In this document: positions 44,735-56,716 of the stretch, piece after piece
How positions within the stretch are numbered: position 1 is the stretch's first letter
Layout of the letters: every line of letters starts with the position of its first letter
DNA from: Heterocephalus glaber
Taxonomy: Eukaryota > Chordata > Mammalia > Rodentia > Bathyergidae
NCBI RefSeq assembly: GCF_000247695.1
Contig: NW_004624842.1
Coordinates: 4,527,627 to 4,591,626 of the forward strand
Length of the DNA: 64,000 nt
Direction of reading: 5' to 3'
Made by a program: the position numbers and the translations under genes
The notes under the pieces: model-generated
Database searches by the model: none
What the model was told of the DNA's origin: nothing
Seen by the model: the letters and a program-made list of their open reading frames with translations, nothing else

Positions 44735-44930
44735 TCTAACTGAGCCTGGTGGTGGTACATGCCTGTAATCACAGCACTGAGGAAGGCCGAGTCAGGAAGA
44801 TGTAAGTTGGAGGTCCTGCCTGGGCAACCCAGCAAGACCCTGTCTCAAAATATAAAAGTAAATTTGAAAGGCTGGGGATGTAGTTCAGTGGTAGAGCACC
44901 CCTGGGTTCAAACCCCAGTATCAAAAAAAG
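44735..44930 (+). repeat. B1-ID dimeric SINE
   Basis: A B1-like unit ('gagcctggtggtggtacatg' to 'gaccctgtctcaaaatataa') runs into 'ggctggggatgtagttcagt' and 'caaaccccagtatcaaaaaa'. Confidence 0.7.
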
Positions 44931-45150
44931 CCCCTCTTTCTAGTTTTAAGACACGCTCCTTCTCTTTTAGTTGCATACTGATAGGAAAGGAACACAAGAA
45001 ACCTAAAAGAAAAAAGTGAACAGTGGTAGAAACCTAGGAACTGTATTGTGTTCAAACTTTAATTGAAGTTGAATCATGATAGAGAAGAGTTCAGAGTTCA
45101 CATGGGCAATGGAAGGTCTGAGGAAAGCTATGCAAATCAATCATGTTATA

Positions 45151-45606
45151 CAGTTGGCTCTCTGTACCCCTGGGTTTTGCATCCATGACTTCAATAAATG
45201 GCTAGTTGAAAATATTCTTTTGAAAAATTGTGTCATTGTGTCACCAGGCATGGTGGTGCACGCCTATAATCTCAGCACTTGGGAGGTTGAGACAGGGATT
45301 GCCGTGAGTTCAAAGCCAGCCTGAACTACATAGCAAGACCCTGTCTCAAGAAACAGACAAACAAAATAATTAGTCTGTACTGAGCAACATGTAGAGACAT
45401 TTTTTTTTGTCATTATTCTCTATGTGGTATAAACAGTTATTTGTGTGGTATTTACCTTGTATTAGTAAAAATAATCTGGAGACGATTTAAAGTAGATACA
45501 ATGTGCAAATACTACACCATATTATATAATGGATTTTAGTATTTGCAGATTTTGGTACCCCAGGAGTCCTGGAATCAATTTTCCACAGATAACTGAGGGA
45601 TGACTA
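45151..45606. mobile_element. Tigger/MER8-like DNA element with a B1 inside
   Basis: The ends CAGTTGGCTCTCTGTACCCC and, on the other strand, CATCCCTCAGTTATCTG resemble the Tigger4/MER8 type. Inner text 'aatctggagacgatttaaag' and 'gcaaatactacaccatatta' is also typical. TA flanks both ends. A B1 at 45,238-45,365 interrupts it. Confidence 0.7.
45238..45368 (+). repeat. B1 SINE
   Basis: 'accaggcatggtggtgcacg' to 'gaccctgtctcaagaaacag'. Confidence 0.85.
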
Positions 45607-46539
45607 TAATAGATGCAGGGTCCCATATAATTAAAAAGGACTTTCAAAAAGAAGGTTATGAAGGCATTTATTAAATGAGATTTTAATACCATGCATATGT
45701 ACAGCAACAATTAATTTGTTCTGGGTCCTTTTTTTGTTTTGTTTTGTTTTGTTTTGTTTTGGTGTTTGGGATATAAACCAGGACCTTGTTCATGTTGAGT
45801 GTGTACTCTGCCATTGATCTACACTGCCAGCCTCTATTCTGGATCTTTCTAATACAGTGAGGCCTGACTTACCTGTGCCATGTGAACAAATGCATTTAGG
45901 GAAACATATAGACCCCTCTTAAAATATTTTTTTTAGTTGTATAAAATAAGATGCATTGGATTAGAAAGAAAACCTGTATGTGTAGACATACGTAGTATGT
46001 TGTTGTTGGTGGTAGTGTTTTGAGATAGACAGGTCCTGGCTTTGTAGCCCAGGCTGCAAAGTCTTCCAAGTGCTGGGAGAAAACCAATTATATTGAAATA
46101 CAATTCAATATTCAAATTATTAAAATATTCAAATCATGATATACTAGCATACATATACATCTAAATAAGCACATTAAACTATCATATCTAAGACTGTGAA
46201 GTGTAGTTCAGTGGTAGAGTGCTTGCCTAGCATGTGTGAGGCCCTAGTTTTGATCTCCAGCACTACAAAAAAGAAAGAAAAATCAAATCTTGTGAAGGGT
46301 CTGATAATTATAATTTCAAAGACATGATAAGCATAAATAACACTTGAAGATAACAGCAACAACTATAATATAAAGATATTTGTGATTTTTATTGTTACAG
46401 AGTTACAGATCACTGCTAGTGCTAGAATTTCAGCTTGCTACCTACATTTATAATTGAATCCATCCAAATTCATAGATTCCCCCCTGAATTCCATGTATGG
46501 ACTCCCTGTTTGAAGCCCTAGATCTCATTTTCTTACTCC

Positions 46540-47000
46540 TACCAACAGGCTTGTCTTTGATTCAGCAGACATCTACTGGGTACCAAGCATTATGCTAGGC
46601 ACTAAGGATTCACGTGCCACTTTAAGGTTAAGTCTTTTCACTTTGGGTATTCAGTACCAAGAAAGAAGTAGACATGTAAACAATGATAGTTCAGTATAGT
46701 AACTGTTACAGGTTGTGAGGAAACAAAGTGGGTGTGTTTGCTCTGGGAATCAGGGAAGGTTTCATGAAGGGTGGGCGCTTGAGATGTGTCTTGAGAGAGG
46801 AGTTTGCAAGTGAGAGTTGGAGAGAAGAGCTTTTTAGGTGAAAATATGAATTTTCAGGGAAAGTAGATGGAGCATAGAGTGTACATGAAAGTGGTCAGAG
46901 ATGAAACTAGGAACATTGTTTAGATTCTGATTGTGAAGAACTTTGTTAAGGAATTTGGAGTGAGACCTCAGAGGGAGGCAGTTAAGATTTTTGAAAATGG
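46540..47000. repeat. L2-like LINE fragment
   Basis: 'gacatctactgggtaccaag', 'atgctaggcactaaggattc', 'agaagtagacatgtaaacaa' and a purine-rich body, in the style of ancient L2. Confidence 0.45.
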
Positions 47001-47032
47001 GAGTGTATGATGAAGTTTAAATTTTTAAAAGA

Positions 47033-47118
47033 TAGGGCCAGGGATTTAGCTCAGCGGCACTACACCTGCCTGGCAAACACAAGGTCCTGAGTTCGATTCC
47101 CAGTACCAAAAAAACCCA
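47033..47118 (+). repeat. ID SINE
   Basis: GGGCCAGGGATTTAGCTCAGCGG to GATTCCCAGTACC. 'aaattttaaa' flanks it on both sides. Confidence 0.9.
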
Positions 47119-47324
47119 CCAAATTTTAAAGAGATAAATGGATCCTTTTTCAAAGAATAGGATTAATAACAAGGAAGAAGTAGGGGCCTGAATTGAGGTT
47201 GAGGCAGTGGACATTGAGCAAAATTAAAATTTTCAAGTGTTGATAATGACTTTGTGAGTGGTAAAAGATACAGAGAGGTTAGATTTCTAGTTTTGGATGG
47301 TAGCTTTAAAGACATTTCAAGAAA

Positions 47325-47475
47325 GATGAGCCAGGTATAGTGGCATAAACTGCTAATCCAAGTACTCTGGAAGCTAAGGCAGGAAGAAACTGAGTTCAAA
47401 GCCATCCTTGGCTGCATGGTGTGTTCGAGGACAGCCTGAGCTACATAAGTGAGACCCTGTCTCAAAAAACCAAAA
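47325..47475 (+). repeat. B1 SINE
   Basis: 'agccaggtatagtggcataa' to 'gagaccctgtctcaaaaaac', with the internal duplication. Confidence 0.8.
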
Positions 47476-48107
47476 GTGGAGTAGCAGACTTTTGGAAACC
47501 ATTGCAGAGCTCTTAAAAGTGCTGAATTTTTGCTTAAGAAAATCAGAGTGAAACATCAACGTAAAAGCAGGGTAAAGATGAAGAAAGTATTCTCAGAATG
47601 TAGGAAAATCACACCACTCTTTGCTAGGGTTCAAAAAACTATGGCCAGATGGCCAAATCTTGTCCACCTATTTTTTGTAAAGAAATTTTTATTTGAATAC
47701 AGCTCACTTGTTCATTTATATATTGTCTGTGTCTGCTTTAGTCCTGCCAGTGGCAGAATTGAGTAGTTGCAGCAGAAAAGATATATCTGTTCACAAAGCT
47801 GAAAATACCCTTCACAAAACATTTGCCAACGCTAATGTACATATGTGAATGTTGTATGCTCAACCTCTGTGCTTTACCATGTAATTTCCATATTGTGGAG
47901 AATAACCATCTTGGCTCTGCCCTCCTGGCTGGATCCTTTATATTCTGTATGACTGCAGTTAGCCATAGATTTTTCTATATTTTATATCAGTCAGTGATGG
48001 CAAGGTCTAGTGTTCTGGAGTCTGTTGTGTGGCACTTGTGGTAGTACCAAGTTTATATAGTTTATATTATGCTGGGCCTTGTTCCACCATTTTTCTATTG
48101 GGTTGTT

Positions 48108-48515
48108 GTCTTAGTTACTTCTCGTTGCTGAGACAAAATACCCAACACCCAAAGTGAAAGAGGGAAAGCTTTACTTAGCTCACAGTTTGTAGAGGTTTCA
48201 GTCCATAATTGGCTGACTGCAAGGCAGAGTGTCACATGGTAGAGGTGCATTACAGAGGAGAAACAGTTCCTTGTATGCAGAAGACAGGAAAAACAACAAG
48301 GGAGGGGCCTTAACAGCATCTCTCTGCCCCTTTTCTAATACATCTAGGATACTTAGGGTAGGTAACATTCACACCCTTAATCCTAGTGCCCTTGAGCCTA
48401 GGCATCATGAATCAGTCCCAGTGTCACACACTGTAGATCCAACCACCTCTGAAAAAGGCCCCATCTGTGACCCCATGAAGCTTTGGGGAAACATCTAAAC
48501 ACAAGCCATGACAGT
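48108..48515 (-). repeat. Rodent MaLR LTR (MT/ORR1-like)
   Basis: The + strand reads 'ttagttacttctcgttgctg', 'gacaaaatacccaacaccca', 'gtttcagtccataattggct' and 'gaaaaaggccccatctgtga', like reverse-complement rodent MaLR LTRs. About 400 bp, solitary. Confidence 0.65.
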
Positions 48516-48616
48516 TGTCTTTTTCAAAAGATTCCTGATATATTCTGAATATCAATCCTTTGTTGTTTATATTTATTACAGATGTCATTTCCCAGTTTGT
48601 TGCTTATTTTAAAAAC

Positions 48617-48830
48617 AGGTGGGCATGGTGGTGTACACCTGTATGTAATTCTAGCTCCTCTGGAGGCTGAAACAGGAGAATTCCAAGTTCAAGGCCAGCC
48701 TGGGCAATTTAGCCAGCCTTTGTCTCAAAGTAGAAAAGGTCTGGGGATGTAGCTCAGTGATAGAGAACTTGTCTAGCATGCCTGAATCCCTGGGTTCAAT
48801 CCCCAGTACTGCCAAAAAAAATTTTTTTTT
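48617..48830 (+). repeat. B1-ID dimeric SINE
   Basis: A B1-like unit ('ggtgggcatggtggtgtaca' to 'tttgtctcaaagtagaaaag') is followed directly by 'gtctggggatgtagctcagt' and 'ttcaatccccagtactgcc'. The second unit is clearly an old-type ID. Confidence 0.75.
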
Positions 48831-48834
48831 AATT

Positions 48835-49065
48835 TTAATGTAATCACATTTATCAATCTTTTACCCTCCCAAGATTTTGCATTTACTCTTTATATTTATC
48901 TTGTAGTGTCTCTCTTGATTTGCCTTTAGGGTTTAGATCTCTAATTTGTCTGAAATTGATTTTTATGTGTGGTGTAAGGTAGGGTCCAGAATAGCCATTG
49001 ATCCCAGCACCATGTATTAAATAAAGATTGCTTTCAAATTGAGAATTTTTTGGATAGAGTCTCTC
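48835..49065 (-). repeat. Old L1 fragment, antisense
   Basis: 'gtgtggtgtaaggtagggtc', 'gatcccagcaccatgtatta' and 'aataaagattgctttc' are antisense L1 text. A related piece (48,540-48,610) lies on the other side of the dimeric SINE, so one L1 copy was split by it. Confidence 0.75.
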
Positions 49066-49079
49066 AGAGACCCTCATTT

Positions 49080-49225
49080 CAGTGCTGTCTGCTAATTGTG
49101 TGACCTTGGAGAAATTCCATAGTCTTTGTGCCTCCGTTTCCTCATCTTTAAGAATTATTGTGAGGATGAGTTAATTAATATAATGTGTAGAACAGTATCT
49201 GGCACCTAGAAAATGCTAGCTGTTA
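49080..49225 (+). repeat. MIR
   Basis: 'aattgtgtgaccttggagaa', 'gcctccgtttcctcatcttt' and 'gaacagtatctggcacctag' are MIR landmarks in order. Confidence 0.7.
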
Positions 49226-49837
49226 TTTAGCACTACTGTTCATTTCTGACTCCCCGGCTCACTGTACGCAACTAAATTTTGTCTGGTTAATTTGGCTTTC
49301 AGGTGAGGTCAGAATGGTTGAGAACTAGGCTCAGAGTTGCAGGAGATGCTTTCAAGGAACTGCTTAGTTTTAGGGCTGCCGTAAACTGTTTGCAGAAATG
49401 GACTTCTTTTGCACCAGCACTACTTTTACAGAAAACTTCTGTAAAACTTCTGTACTTCTGTACTTCGGTAGCAGAGGATGCAAACTGGCACCACGTGGTT
49501 GAATTTGACCAGCACACATTTTGTTTGGCTCACACTCATGTTTTAAAAATTTACACATGGACTGGGGTGTGGGTCCATGTTAGAGTACTTGCCTAGTACT
49601 CAATCCCCATTACCACACACACACAAATTACACAAACTCCTGAGTTTTTGACTTATCTTAGAAAATTGGAAAATCTGTCAGCAGCAAGCCCATACTCTCA
49701 TGACAATAATTAGCTGAAATTTTTAGGTGGGATATATATTTTCTAAAGTTCTCTATGGTCTGCACTACCCTGTTGCTTTGGTATTTGCTTTTATAGCCTT
49801 GAAGACATTTGATATTTTGACTAATTTACTGGCTTTG

Positions 49838-50030
49838 TTTTTTTTTTTTTAAACAAGGGATCGAACTTGGGTCCTTCAGCTTGTGAGGCAGGCGGTGGAA
49901 CCAATGAGCTAAATCCCTGGCAAGGAAGTCTTTTTTTTTTTTTTTTTTTTGGTACAGGGGATCAAACTCAGGACCTTGGGCTTGTGAGGCAGGTGGCAGA
50001 ACCATTGAGCTAAATCCCCAGCCCATTACT
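49838..50030 (-). repeat. Two adjacent minus-strand ID SINEs
   Basis: The first runs from about 49,845 to CCCTGGCA at 49,922 and the second from T18 at 49,931 to CCCCAGCCC at 50,024. Both keep the A- and B-box patterns. Confidence 0.88.
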
Positions 50031-50044
50031 GGCATTTTTTTAGT

Positions 50045-50195
50045 TTGGTTTGGTTTTTTGAGAGAGAGTCTCACTATGTAGTCTAGGCTGGCCTTGAATT
50101 ACTATGCAGCCTAGGCTGACCTCTAATTTATGATCCTCCTTAGCCTCTGTAGTGCTAGGAATAGGGAAGTGCCACCATGACTGGCTTTACCGAGG
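50045..50195 (-). repeat. B1 SINE
   Basis: 'ttttttgagagagagtctca' to 'gtgccaccatgactggct'. Confidence 0.8.
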
Positions 50196-50724
50196 TTTTG
50201 AATGCTCTCTTCCCTCAACTAGTAAATGAAATATTGGAATAGAGGCAGGATGGCCAAAAACTGATACATGATTTTGTGGGCAGGTAAAATTAAAATCTGT
50301 TTTAAGGCTAAGCCATACCTAATGAGTAAAATGATACTTGAAATTAAAAGACTCAATTCACCTTCCTTCAATTCACAGGAATCTACTGTGTGTTAGATAC
50401 TGTATTATATCAAAAATTACTACATTGGTGATAGAAAAGAAAACTTACTGGGTAGCTTTATGAAATACTGCAGGAAAACTCTTTTTACTTCTGATGTGGA
50501 ACTGTGGTCCAGAAGAGTGGTGGCATGAGAGAAACAAGGATTCATTCATGAAACATATATTGAGCCGTACCACTTAGACTGTAAATTGGCTACAACTCTA
50601 CAGAATACCAGGACAAATCTAGCCAGAGTTTGTGTAATGGAGAGTATCTGTAATAGAGCTGGGATATCAAAGTATGGTACCCGAAAGAGACCCATGAGCA
50701 GAGCTCCTAAGAATATTTAGAGTT

Positions 50725-50835
50725 TGTTTTATTTTGTTTTGTTTCAAACCAGGGTTTCATGTAGTCCAGGCTGGCCTTGAACTCACTATATAGCCTAGGC
50801 TGGCCTTACCATCCTTTTGCCTCAGCTTCCTGATA
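50725..50835 (-). repeat. B1 SINE, 5' truncated
   Basis: 'aaaccagggtttcatgtagt', 'ggccttgaactcactatata' to 'tgcctcagcttcctga'. Confidence 0.75.
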
Positions 50836-52072
50836 GAATCTTAATGCTTGGAGATGAGACACTATTATATTTTCCAGGCTGAGTGAAAGCATGAGGATAG
50901 CAGTGTTTAGGAGATAATAAAGAGCCTAATTTGCCTGGAAAATAAGGTTGTTAATGAAAGTGTCATTGGAATTAAGCCCGGAAATGGAGATTGAACAACA
51001 ACAATAATAATAAAATAAAATTTTAAGAAAATATTAGTAGCTCATAATTTTTTACATGCTTACGGTTTGCTGGATAAGATCTTGAGCATTTCACAGGTAC
51101 TGTTTTATTTAATCCTCACAGCAGCCTAGTGAGGTAGGCACTCTTTTTTTCCTTTTTACAAAGAAACTAATGAATAGAACTAATAATTAATGGAGAAAGA
51201 ATTTGAATCTAGGCAATCTAATAATAGCAAAGCCTATCTTCCTATTCTTTGTATACTATGCTTCCAAATCATGGAAGGCTTTGAATACTCTTCTGTTTCA
51301 AGCTGGGAAGTTTGGACTTGGTTGGGGAAGCCATCAAAAGTTTTAGCCATACATTGATATAATAAAAGTTAGTAGGAAAGGAAGCCTTGCTGTGAAGTAC
51401 ATGACCAAGTAGGGATAAAGGAAAGATATGGAGCTAGTTTATTCCTTCCCTGCTCACTAGATACGGCGCTCCTTGAAGGCCAGGCCAGTGTCTGTTTACT
51501 TCCCCCTTTCCCTCCCTTCAGCTCCAGGGTCTACATATTGTGTTGTCTGACATTTATTTTCTACATTTGATCTTTTTCTGTTTTACCTTATTTTAAAAAT
51601 GATATAAGTTGGCTGATATGAGGTGCCTAGGACCTCAGTAAAACTTTTTCTGAGGTAATAGACAACTAGAGATACGTATAGATGTATACCTAAAGGAAAT
51701 ACTAAGGCTTTGGTGGAAGGAGTAATGCAGCCCTACAATTTGCTGATATGCTTTATTTTATATACAAACCTTATAAAGCAAAAGACCAGAACTACATCTT
51801 TTACTTGTAAAGAATTGTATAGTCTGTGTCAGTTAATAATAATAGTAATAATTTCTGGCCCCCTTGGATACTAAAATTCACAGATGCTAAAGCCCCTTAT
51901 ATAAAATAGCTTTAGTAAGCAAGACAAGCCACTGTAGAAACAGGAAAAAAAATGATTTATTATTTACATATAACCTATGTATATCCTGCTGTATACTTTG
52001 AATCATTTCTAAATAATATATAATACCTAAACAATGTAAATGGAATGCAAATACTTGTTATATTGTGTAGTC

Positions 52073-52160
52073 TTCTTTTTTTTTTGGTACTGGGGATCAA
52101 ACTCAGGTCCTTGAGCTTGTGCAGCAGGCAGCGAAACCGCTGAGCTAAATCCCTGGCAAT
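52073..52160 (-). repeat. ID SINE
   Basis: TTTTTTGGTACTGGGGATCA to CTGAGCTAAATCCCTGGC. 'aatacttgttatattgt' is a long target duplication on both sides. Confidence 0.93.
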
Positions 52161-52454
52161 ACTTGTTATATTGTATTGCCTAAGGAACAATGGAAAAACG
52201 TCTACATGTTCAATATAGACACATTTTTTCCCTCTAGTATTTTCCATGATTAATCCAGGGTATAGAGAGTCAGCCATTAGTTTTTGCCTTCCAGGAAGGC
52301 AGAATTCATTTTTGAAGGTGATGTGAACATAAGAAGGTGGAAAGTGTGTTTTAACTCAGATAGTAAATATTATGGGAATTTGGAGAAGAATGAGATCACT
52401 TCTATTTGGAAGGTGAGAGAAGGCTTCATGGAGAAGTTGATATATTCATTTCTT

Positions 52455-53000
52455 TAATCAGTTGTAACAAAGTCCTACAAACTAGATGACTGATTTAACA
52501 CAACAGAAGTTTATTCCCTCATAGTCTGGAGGCTAGAACCTGAATTCAGAATGTCAGCAGGGGAATACCCACCCACCAAGACTTTGAATAGATTCTTTCC
52601 TTGCCTTTTTCTAGCTTCCATCAATTCTTTGTACTCCTCATCTTCCTGCTGCATCACAGTAGTCTCTGACCCTGTTGTCATATGAAGTTCTCCATATGTC
52701 TCTGTTTCTGTGGCCAAATTTCCTTCATGCTTTTTTTTTTTTGGTATCGGGGATCGAACGTGGGACCTTGCACTTGCGAGGCAGGCGGCAGCACCACTGA
52801 GCTAAATCCCTGGCCCTGTTCCTTCTTATAAGAACAAGAGTCATGTTGGATTAAGAGCTCACCCTACTCTAGTATGACCACACCTCAACTAATTACATTT
52901 CCAGTAACCCTGTTTCCAAATCAATTCCCATTCTCAGGCATTGAGGGTTAGGACTTTTAACATATTTTTTTGAGGGATGCAGTTCAACCCGTAACAGTAG
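52455..53000 (-). repeat. MLT1-type MaLR LTR split by an ID
   Basis: + strand text: 'gttgtaacaaagtcctacaa', 'cagaagtttattccctcata', 'gtctggaggctagaacctga', and after the ID 'ccttcttataagaacaagag', 'accacacctcaactaattac' and 'gggatgcagttcaacccgta'. The ID is at 52,730-52,818. Confidence 0.7.
52728..52820 (-). repeat. ID SINE in MaLR LTR
   Basis: TTTTTTGGTATCGGGGATCG to CTGAGCTAAATCCCTGGCCC. Confidence 0.92.
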
Positions 53001-53319
53001 CATTTGAAACTTAGTAAATATTTAGAAGGGTAAGATTACAACAAGTGGGGTTAAGGGATATTTAGGTAATGAAGTAGTGAGAAGTCTGGTTTGTTGATGT
53101 GTTGAATTATAGAGAGATGAAGCCAGAGTAGTTTGTTGAGAACATTGATGTCAGGTCTTGGACATTTGAATGTTACCGAATGAGCAGTATTTGGAAGCAA
53201 GATGTCACTACAGAATTTTGAAATGATAGGCGACTGATTCAAGCTTTGAATAACTGATTCAACTTTAGAGGATTTTATGATCAAGTAATCATTCTAATTT
53301 GTATGATTTTTATTATTGT

Positions 53320-53830
53320 TTTTGCAGTGCTGAGAATTGAACTTAGGGCCTTGTGCATGCAAGGGAGTTTTACCACCTAGCCACATCCCTAGCCTTGGTC
53401 AAGTTATCACGGAGAACAGCAGGTGGTTCATGACTTAATACACCTACCCTTCCTCATTTGTATGTGCTAGCAACTTTTTGTCAAGATAGTCCAGAAATCC
53501 CTCTTACTAAAAACAACCACCAACAAACTTTGAGGGCTTTTTGTTTGTTTTGTGGTGCTAGGGATTAAACCTAGAGAGCACTGAGTTACCACCACAGTCT
53601 TTTATTTTTATTTATTTATTTGTTTGTGGTACTAGAAATTGAATCCAGGGCCTCAGGTATCCTAGAGAAGCACTTACTCTACCACTGAGCTACACCTCAG
53701 CCCTTATCTTGAAACAAAGTCATGCTAAATTGCCCACATTGGCCTCAAAGGAAGGTGCAATCCTCCTGGCTCAGCCTCCTGAGTAGCTGGGATTACAAAT
53801 GTGGTGCATGTGTGTCCAACTATGTGTCTT
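53320..53830 (-). repeat. Cluster of old ID/B1-type SINEs
   Basis: Old minus ID units at about 53,325-53,396, 53,553-53,605 and 53,620-53,705 are followed by a B1-like unit to about 53,825 ('ttgaaacaaagtcatgctaa' to 'gtagctgggattacaaat'). Confidence 0.6.
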
Positions 53831-54159
53831 TTTAATGGTAGTTATGTGGCTACAGTAGCACTGTATTCTAATTATAATTAGGAATTAAAATTGTGGTCAA
53901 TAATAGCCTCAGGTACTTTTTCTTATTTGTACCTGGACAGTTCTTCCTGATTCTATGTCTGTATTGTTTGTATTTTTCTTAAGAACTGTGTCCCTACACA
54001 AGTATTTAAACTGTTTAAATATTATGGGCTAACACGTAGCACAGTCATTTTTGCATTTGTATAGCCTTTATAAGCTTAATTCATATAGAGTTTTTATAGT
54101 CTTTTTTTTATATATTTGTGATCTAATCCAAGGAGTTACAGTTATTTTTATTTATTTTT

Positions 54160-54242
54160 ATTTTTTTTTTTTTTGGTGCCAGGGATCGAACTCAGTGCTT
54201 GCCAGGCAGGCGCAACGCTGATGAGCTACATCCCTGGCCCAG
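54160..54242 (-). repeat. ID SINE
   Basis: T12 GGTGCCAGGGATCGAACTC to GAGCTACATCCCTGGCCC. 'agttattttaaat/agttatttttat' flanks it. Confidence 0.88.
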
Positions 54243-54329
54243 TTATTTTAAATTTGGCAAAATATTGATGTACTTTTCTATGTGTATCTGTCAGTTTTAG
54301 TGGATACATAATATCCAAACTTGATTTTT

Positions 54330-54482
54330 TGTTTTTGTTTTTTTGAGGCAGAGTTGCCATGTAGTTCAGGCTGGCCTTGTACTCACTGTATAGTTTAGGC
54401 TGGCCTCTAACTTTTGGTGAACCTTCTGCCTCAGCCTTCTGAATGCTGGGATTACAGGCGTGTACCACCACACCTGGCTAGT
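54330..54482 (-). repeat. B1 SINE
   Basis: 'tttttttgaggcagagttgc' to 'gtaccaccacacctggct'. Confidence 0.85.
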
Positions 54483-54954
54483 TATTTGGTATTTGAGTGA
54501 TTTTGGTTTTTTTTAAATTTGTTTTATAATTCTCAGTTGTACTGTTGTAACATTTTTTATAAACTTTTCCCCCTATTTTTTCTTAGACTATATTCTCTAA
54601 AATGATTTAATCAGGATAAAGAATATCACTTTTCATTGTCAGATTATTCTTTAGGATGACTACTAGTTTATATTGCCAATCGTTAGTAGTCAATATTGGA
54701 TTGCATAATTTTTTTCTTCTAGAATAGTAGTGATACCACAGGTTTTAAAAATATTTTAATCTTTTACCATTGAAAATTTCAAACATATTCCAAAAAAAAT
54801 AAAACCAGAAATAATACCTGCCACATATTCAACATATTGACATAGGCTTAATAATATATTTATTATGTTAAACCTTATAAAAATAAAGACATCATAACTG
54901 GGCATAGTTGTACATACCTATAATCCCAGTACTCAGGAGGTGGAGGCAGGAATA

Positions 54955-56377
54955 CAGATATTCCTTGCTTGATGACATATCTGTTTAACGACTATTTGGA
55001 CTTACGACCTGGCACTTGAGGTTATGACCCATCTTTTCTTGTGTGTGCAGTTCTGTACATCTTGTTTATAGAGCCTCAATATCTTTTTTTATACAACAGT
55101 TTGTTTACACATTACTGTAATTTTTGCTGATTATACTGTATAATATTGTAGTTTTATGTTCTGTTGTTCAGCCCTCTGTGCTGAGCCCTATGCTGTGCTG
55201 GGGATGGGGTAACATGAGCACCTTGACCCAGCTCTGTCCCCTGGCTGAGGGTAGATGGGCAGAGGTTGATGAGACAGGGACCAGGGCAGGCCTGGGGCCT
55301 GCATCTGACTCAGGGACAGCACGGCTTCTGATGGGTCAGAGCAGACTTACCAGATAGCTGTGGCCTCTGTGAGGGTGGGAAAGCCTGGAGTGGAGTCAGG
55401 GACATCAGAGGCCAGGACTGGGGGTAGAGGGACAGAAGCACTTAGAAGGAGGACTGACTAGTTGCCTGCACCTCAGCATGGGTCCTCAAGGTTCTCTTGT
55501 ACAGAGTTGGCCCCTGCTGCCTCTTCCGTCAGGCTGGGTAGGGGGGCAGGGCAGGCCAGGAGGGCATCACATGGCATAGGGGCTCCTGGAGGGGCAGTAG
55601 GCTTCCCTTGCTGAGGGTGCCCAAGTCAGGAAGGGCATAGAGCTAGAAGGGGGCTCTTATCTGCCTGTGCCCATCAGGACTGCTGTGTGACCTTGGGCTG
55701 GATCTTGCTCTCTCTGGGCACCTCCAGCCTTTCACCCCTTGAAGGCTGCCTCCCTGCATGGGAAGGATCGTTTTGCCTTCTCTGTTTTACAGGCCCCTGG
55801 CTGTTATCTGGTCAGACTCCATCTGCAGCTGATCTCAGCACTCCCTGATGAGAATGCTGGGATGCTGGCTGGGGAACCTGGGCCTGGAGCAGTCTGCGGC
55901 TGCTGAGAACTAAAGGCCAAGTGGGGCTGGCCTGAGGCTCTGCCAGTGCCCCCAGCTCTCAGAGGGTGCCCTGCTAGCTGGGGCACAGGTCAGAAGTCCT
56001 GCCTAAGGTGTTCTTGCCTGCTCAGGGCCGTTTGCCTCTGCCTGTGCCCCTCTTTGTGCCCACTGTAGGGACTGCCCTGTAGCTCCAACTCAAGCTTCAG
56101 TGATGCCTGCACCTCGCCCCCCCTTGCCTTAGTGTCAGCCACATGGGAAAGCTGCAATCTTTGTTTTAAAGCACAAGATTAAAGAATTTTAAAGGTGCAA
56201 AAAAATAAAATAAATAAATACAAATAAAAAAGTCATTAAGTTGGAGTTTCCTTTGACCATTTTTTTGTTCTAAAAATTTTAATGTACACACTATATACAA
56301 TTCCTCATTTAGTTATCAATTCAATTAATGAACTAGTTGCAAAACTTTTAAGTCAATCAATAAACAAGGAATGTCTG
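54955..56377. mobile_element. Tigger-like DNA transposon inside a B1
   Basis: The left end CAGATATTCCTTGCTTGAT and the inverted right end CAGACATTCCTTGTTTATTG form an imperfect terminal inverted repeat, with TA on both sides. The A/T-rich arms (about 54,955-55,165 and 56,240-56,377) enclose a GC-rich block. No transposase frame is visible. Confidence 0.65.
55170..56235 (+). pseudogene. Probable retrocopy of an mRNA 3' region inside the DNA element
   Basis: About 1 kb of GC-rich sequence with no long frame ends with ATTAAA (about 56,179), then GGTGC and an A-rich tail of about 30 bp. That is the anatomy of a retrocopied 3' UTR. I do not recognise the source gene and see no clear target duplication. 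Confidence 0.5.
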
Positions 56378-56633
56378 TATTGTGAGTTCAAGGCCAACTT
56401 GAGCTCTACAGTAAGTTTAAGGCCAGCCTTGGCAATATAGCAAGACCTTTTTTCAAGAAACCAAAGAAAATGGAAGGGAGGGTGAGAAGAAGGGAAGGAA
56501 GGAAGAAAAGGATAGAAGGGAGATTTATGCCTTTAGTTCAGCATGCATCTCTTACAAATAAGGACACTCTCTTGCATAATCCCAATACCACTTTTACACC
56601 TAAAAAAAATTAACAGTAACTTCTCAATCTCTT

Positions 56634-56716
56634 TTTTTTTGGTACTGGGGATTGAACTCGGGACCTTGCGCTTGCGTGGCAGGCACCGGAACCACTGAGC
56701 TAAATCCCCGGCCCAA
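56634..56716 (-). repeat. ID SINE
   Basis: TTTTTTGGTACTGGGGATTG to CTGAGCTAAATCCCCGGCCC. 'aacagtaact' flanks both sides. Confidence 0.92.

Larger units (their letters stand above)
54897..56460 (+). repeat. B1 SINE split by a DNA transposon
   Basis: The B1 head ('actgggcatagttgtacata' to 'gtggaggcagg') ends at about 54,952 and its tail ('tgtgagttcaaggccaactt' to 'agcaagacctttttt') resumes at about 56,380. The interval is the TIR-bearing element. Confidence 0.75.

Noticed and set aside
52511..52717. A 68-codon minus-strand open frame that looks peptide-like
   Set aside because: It lies within an MLT1-type LTR; the frame is chance.
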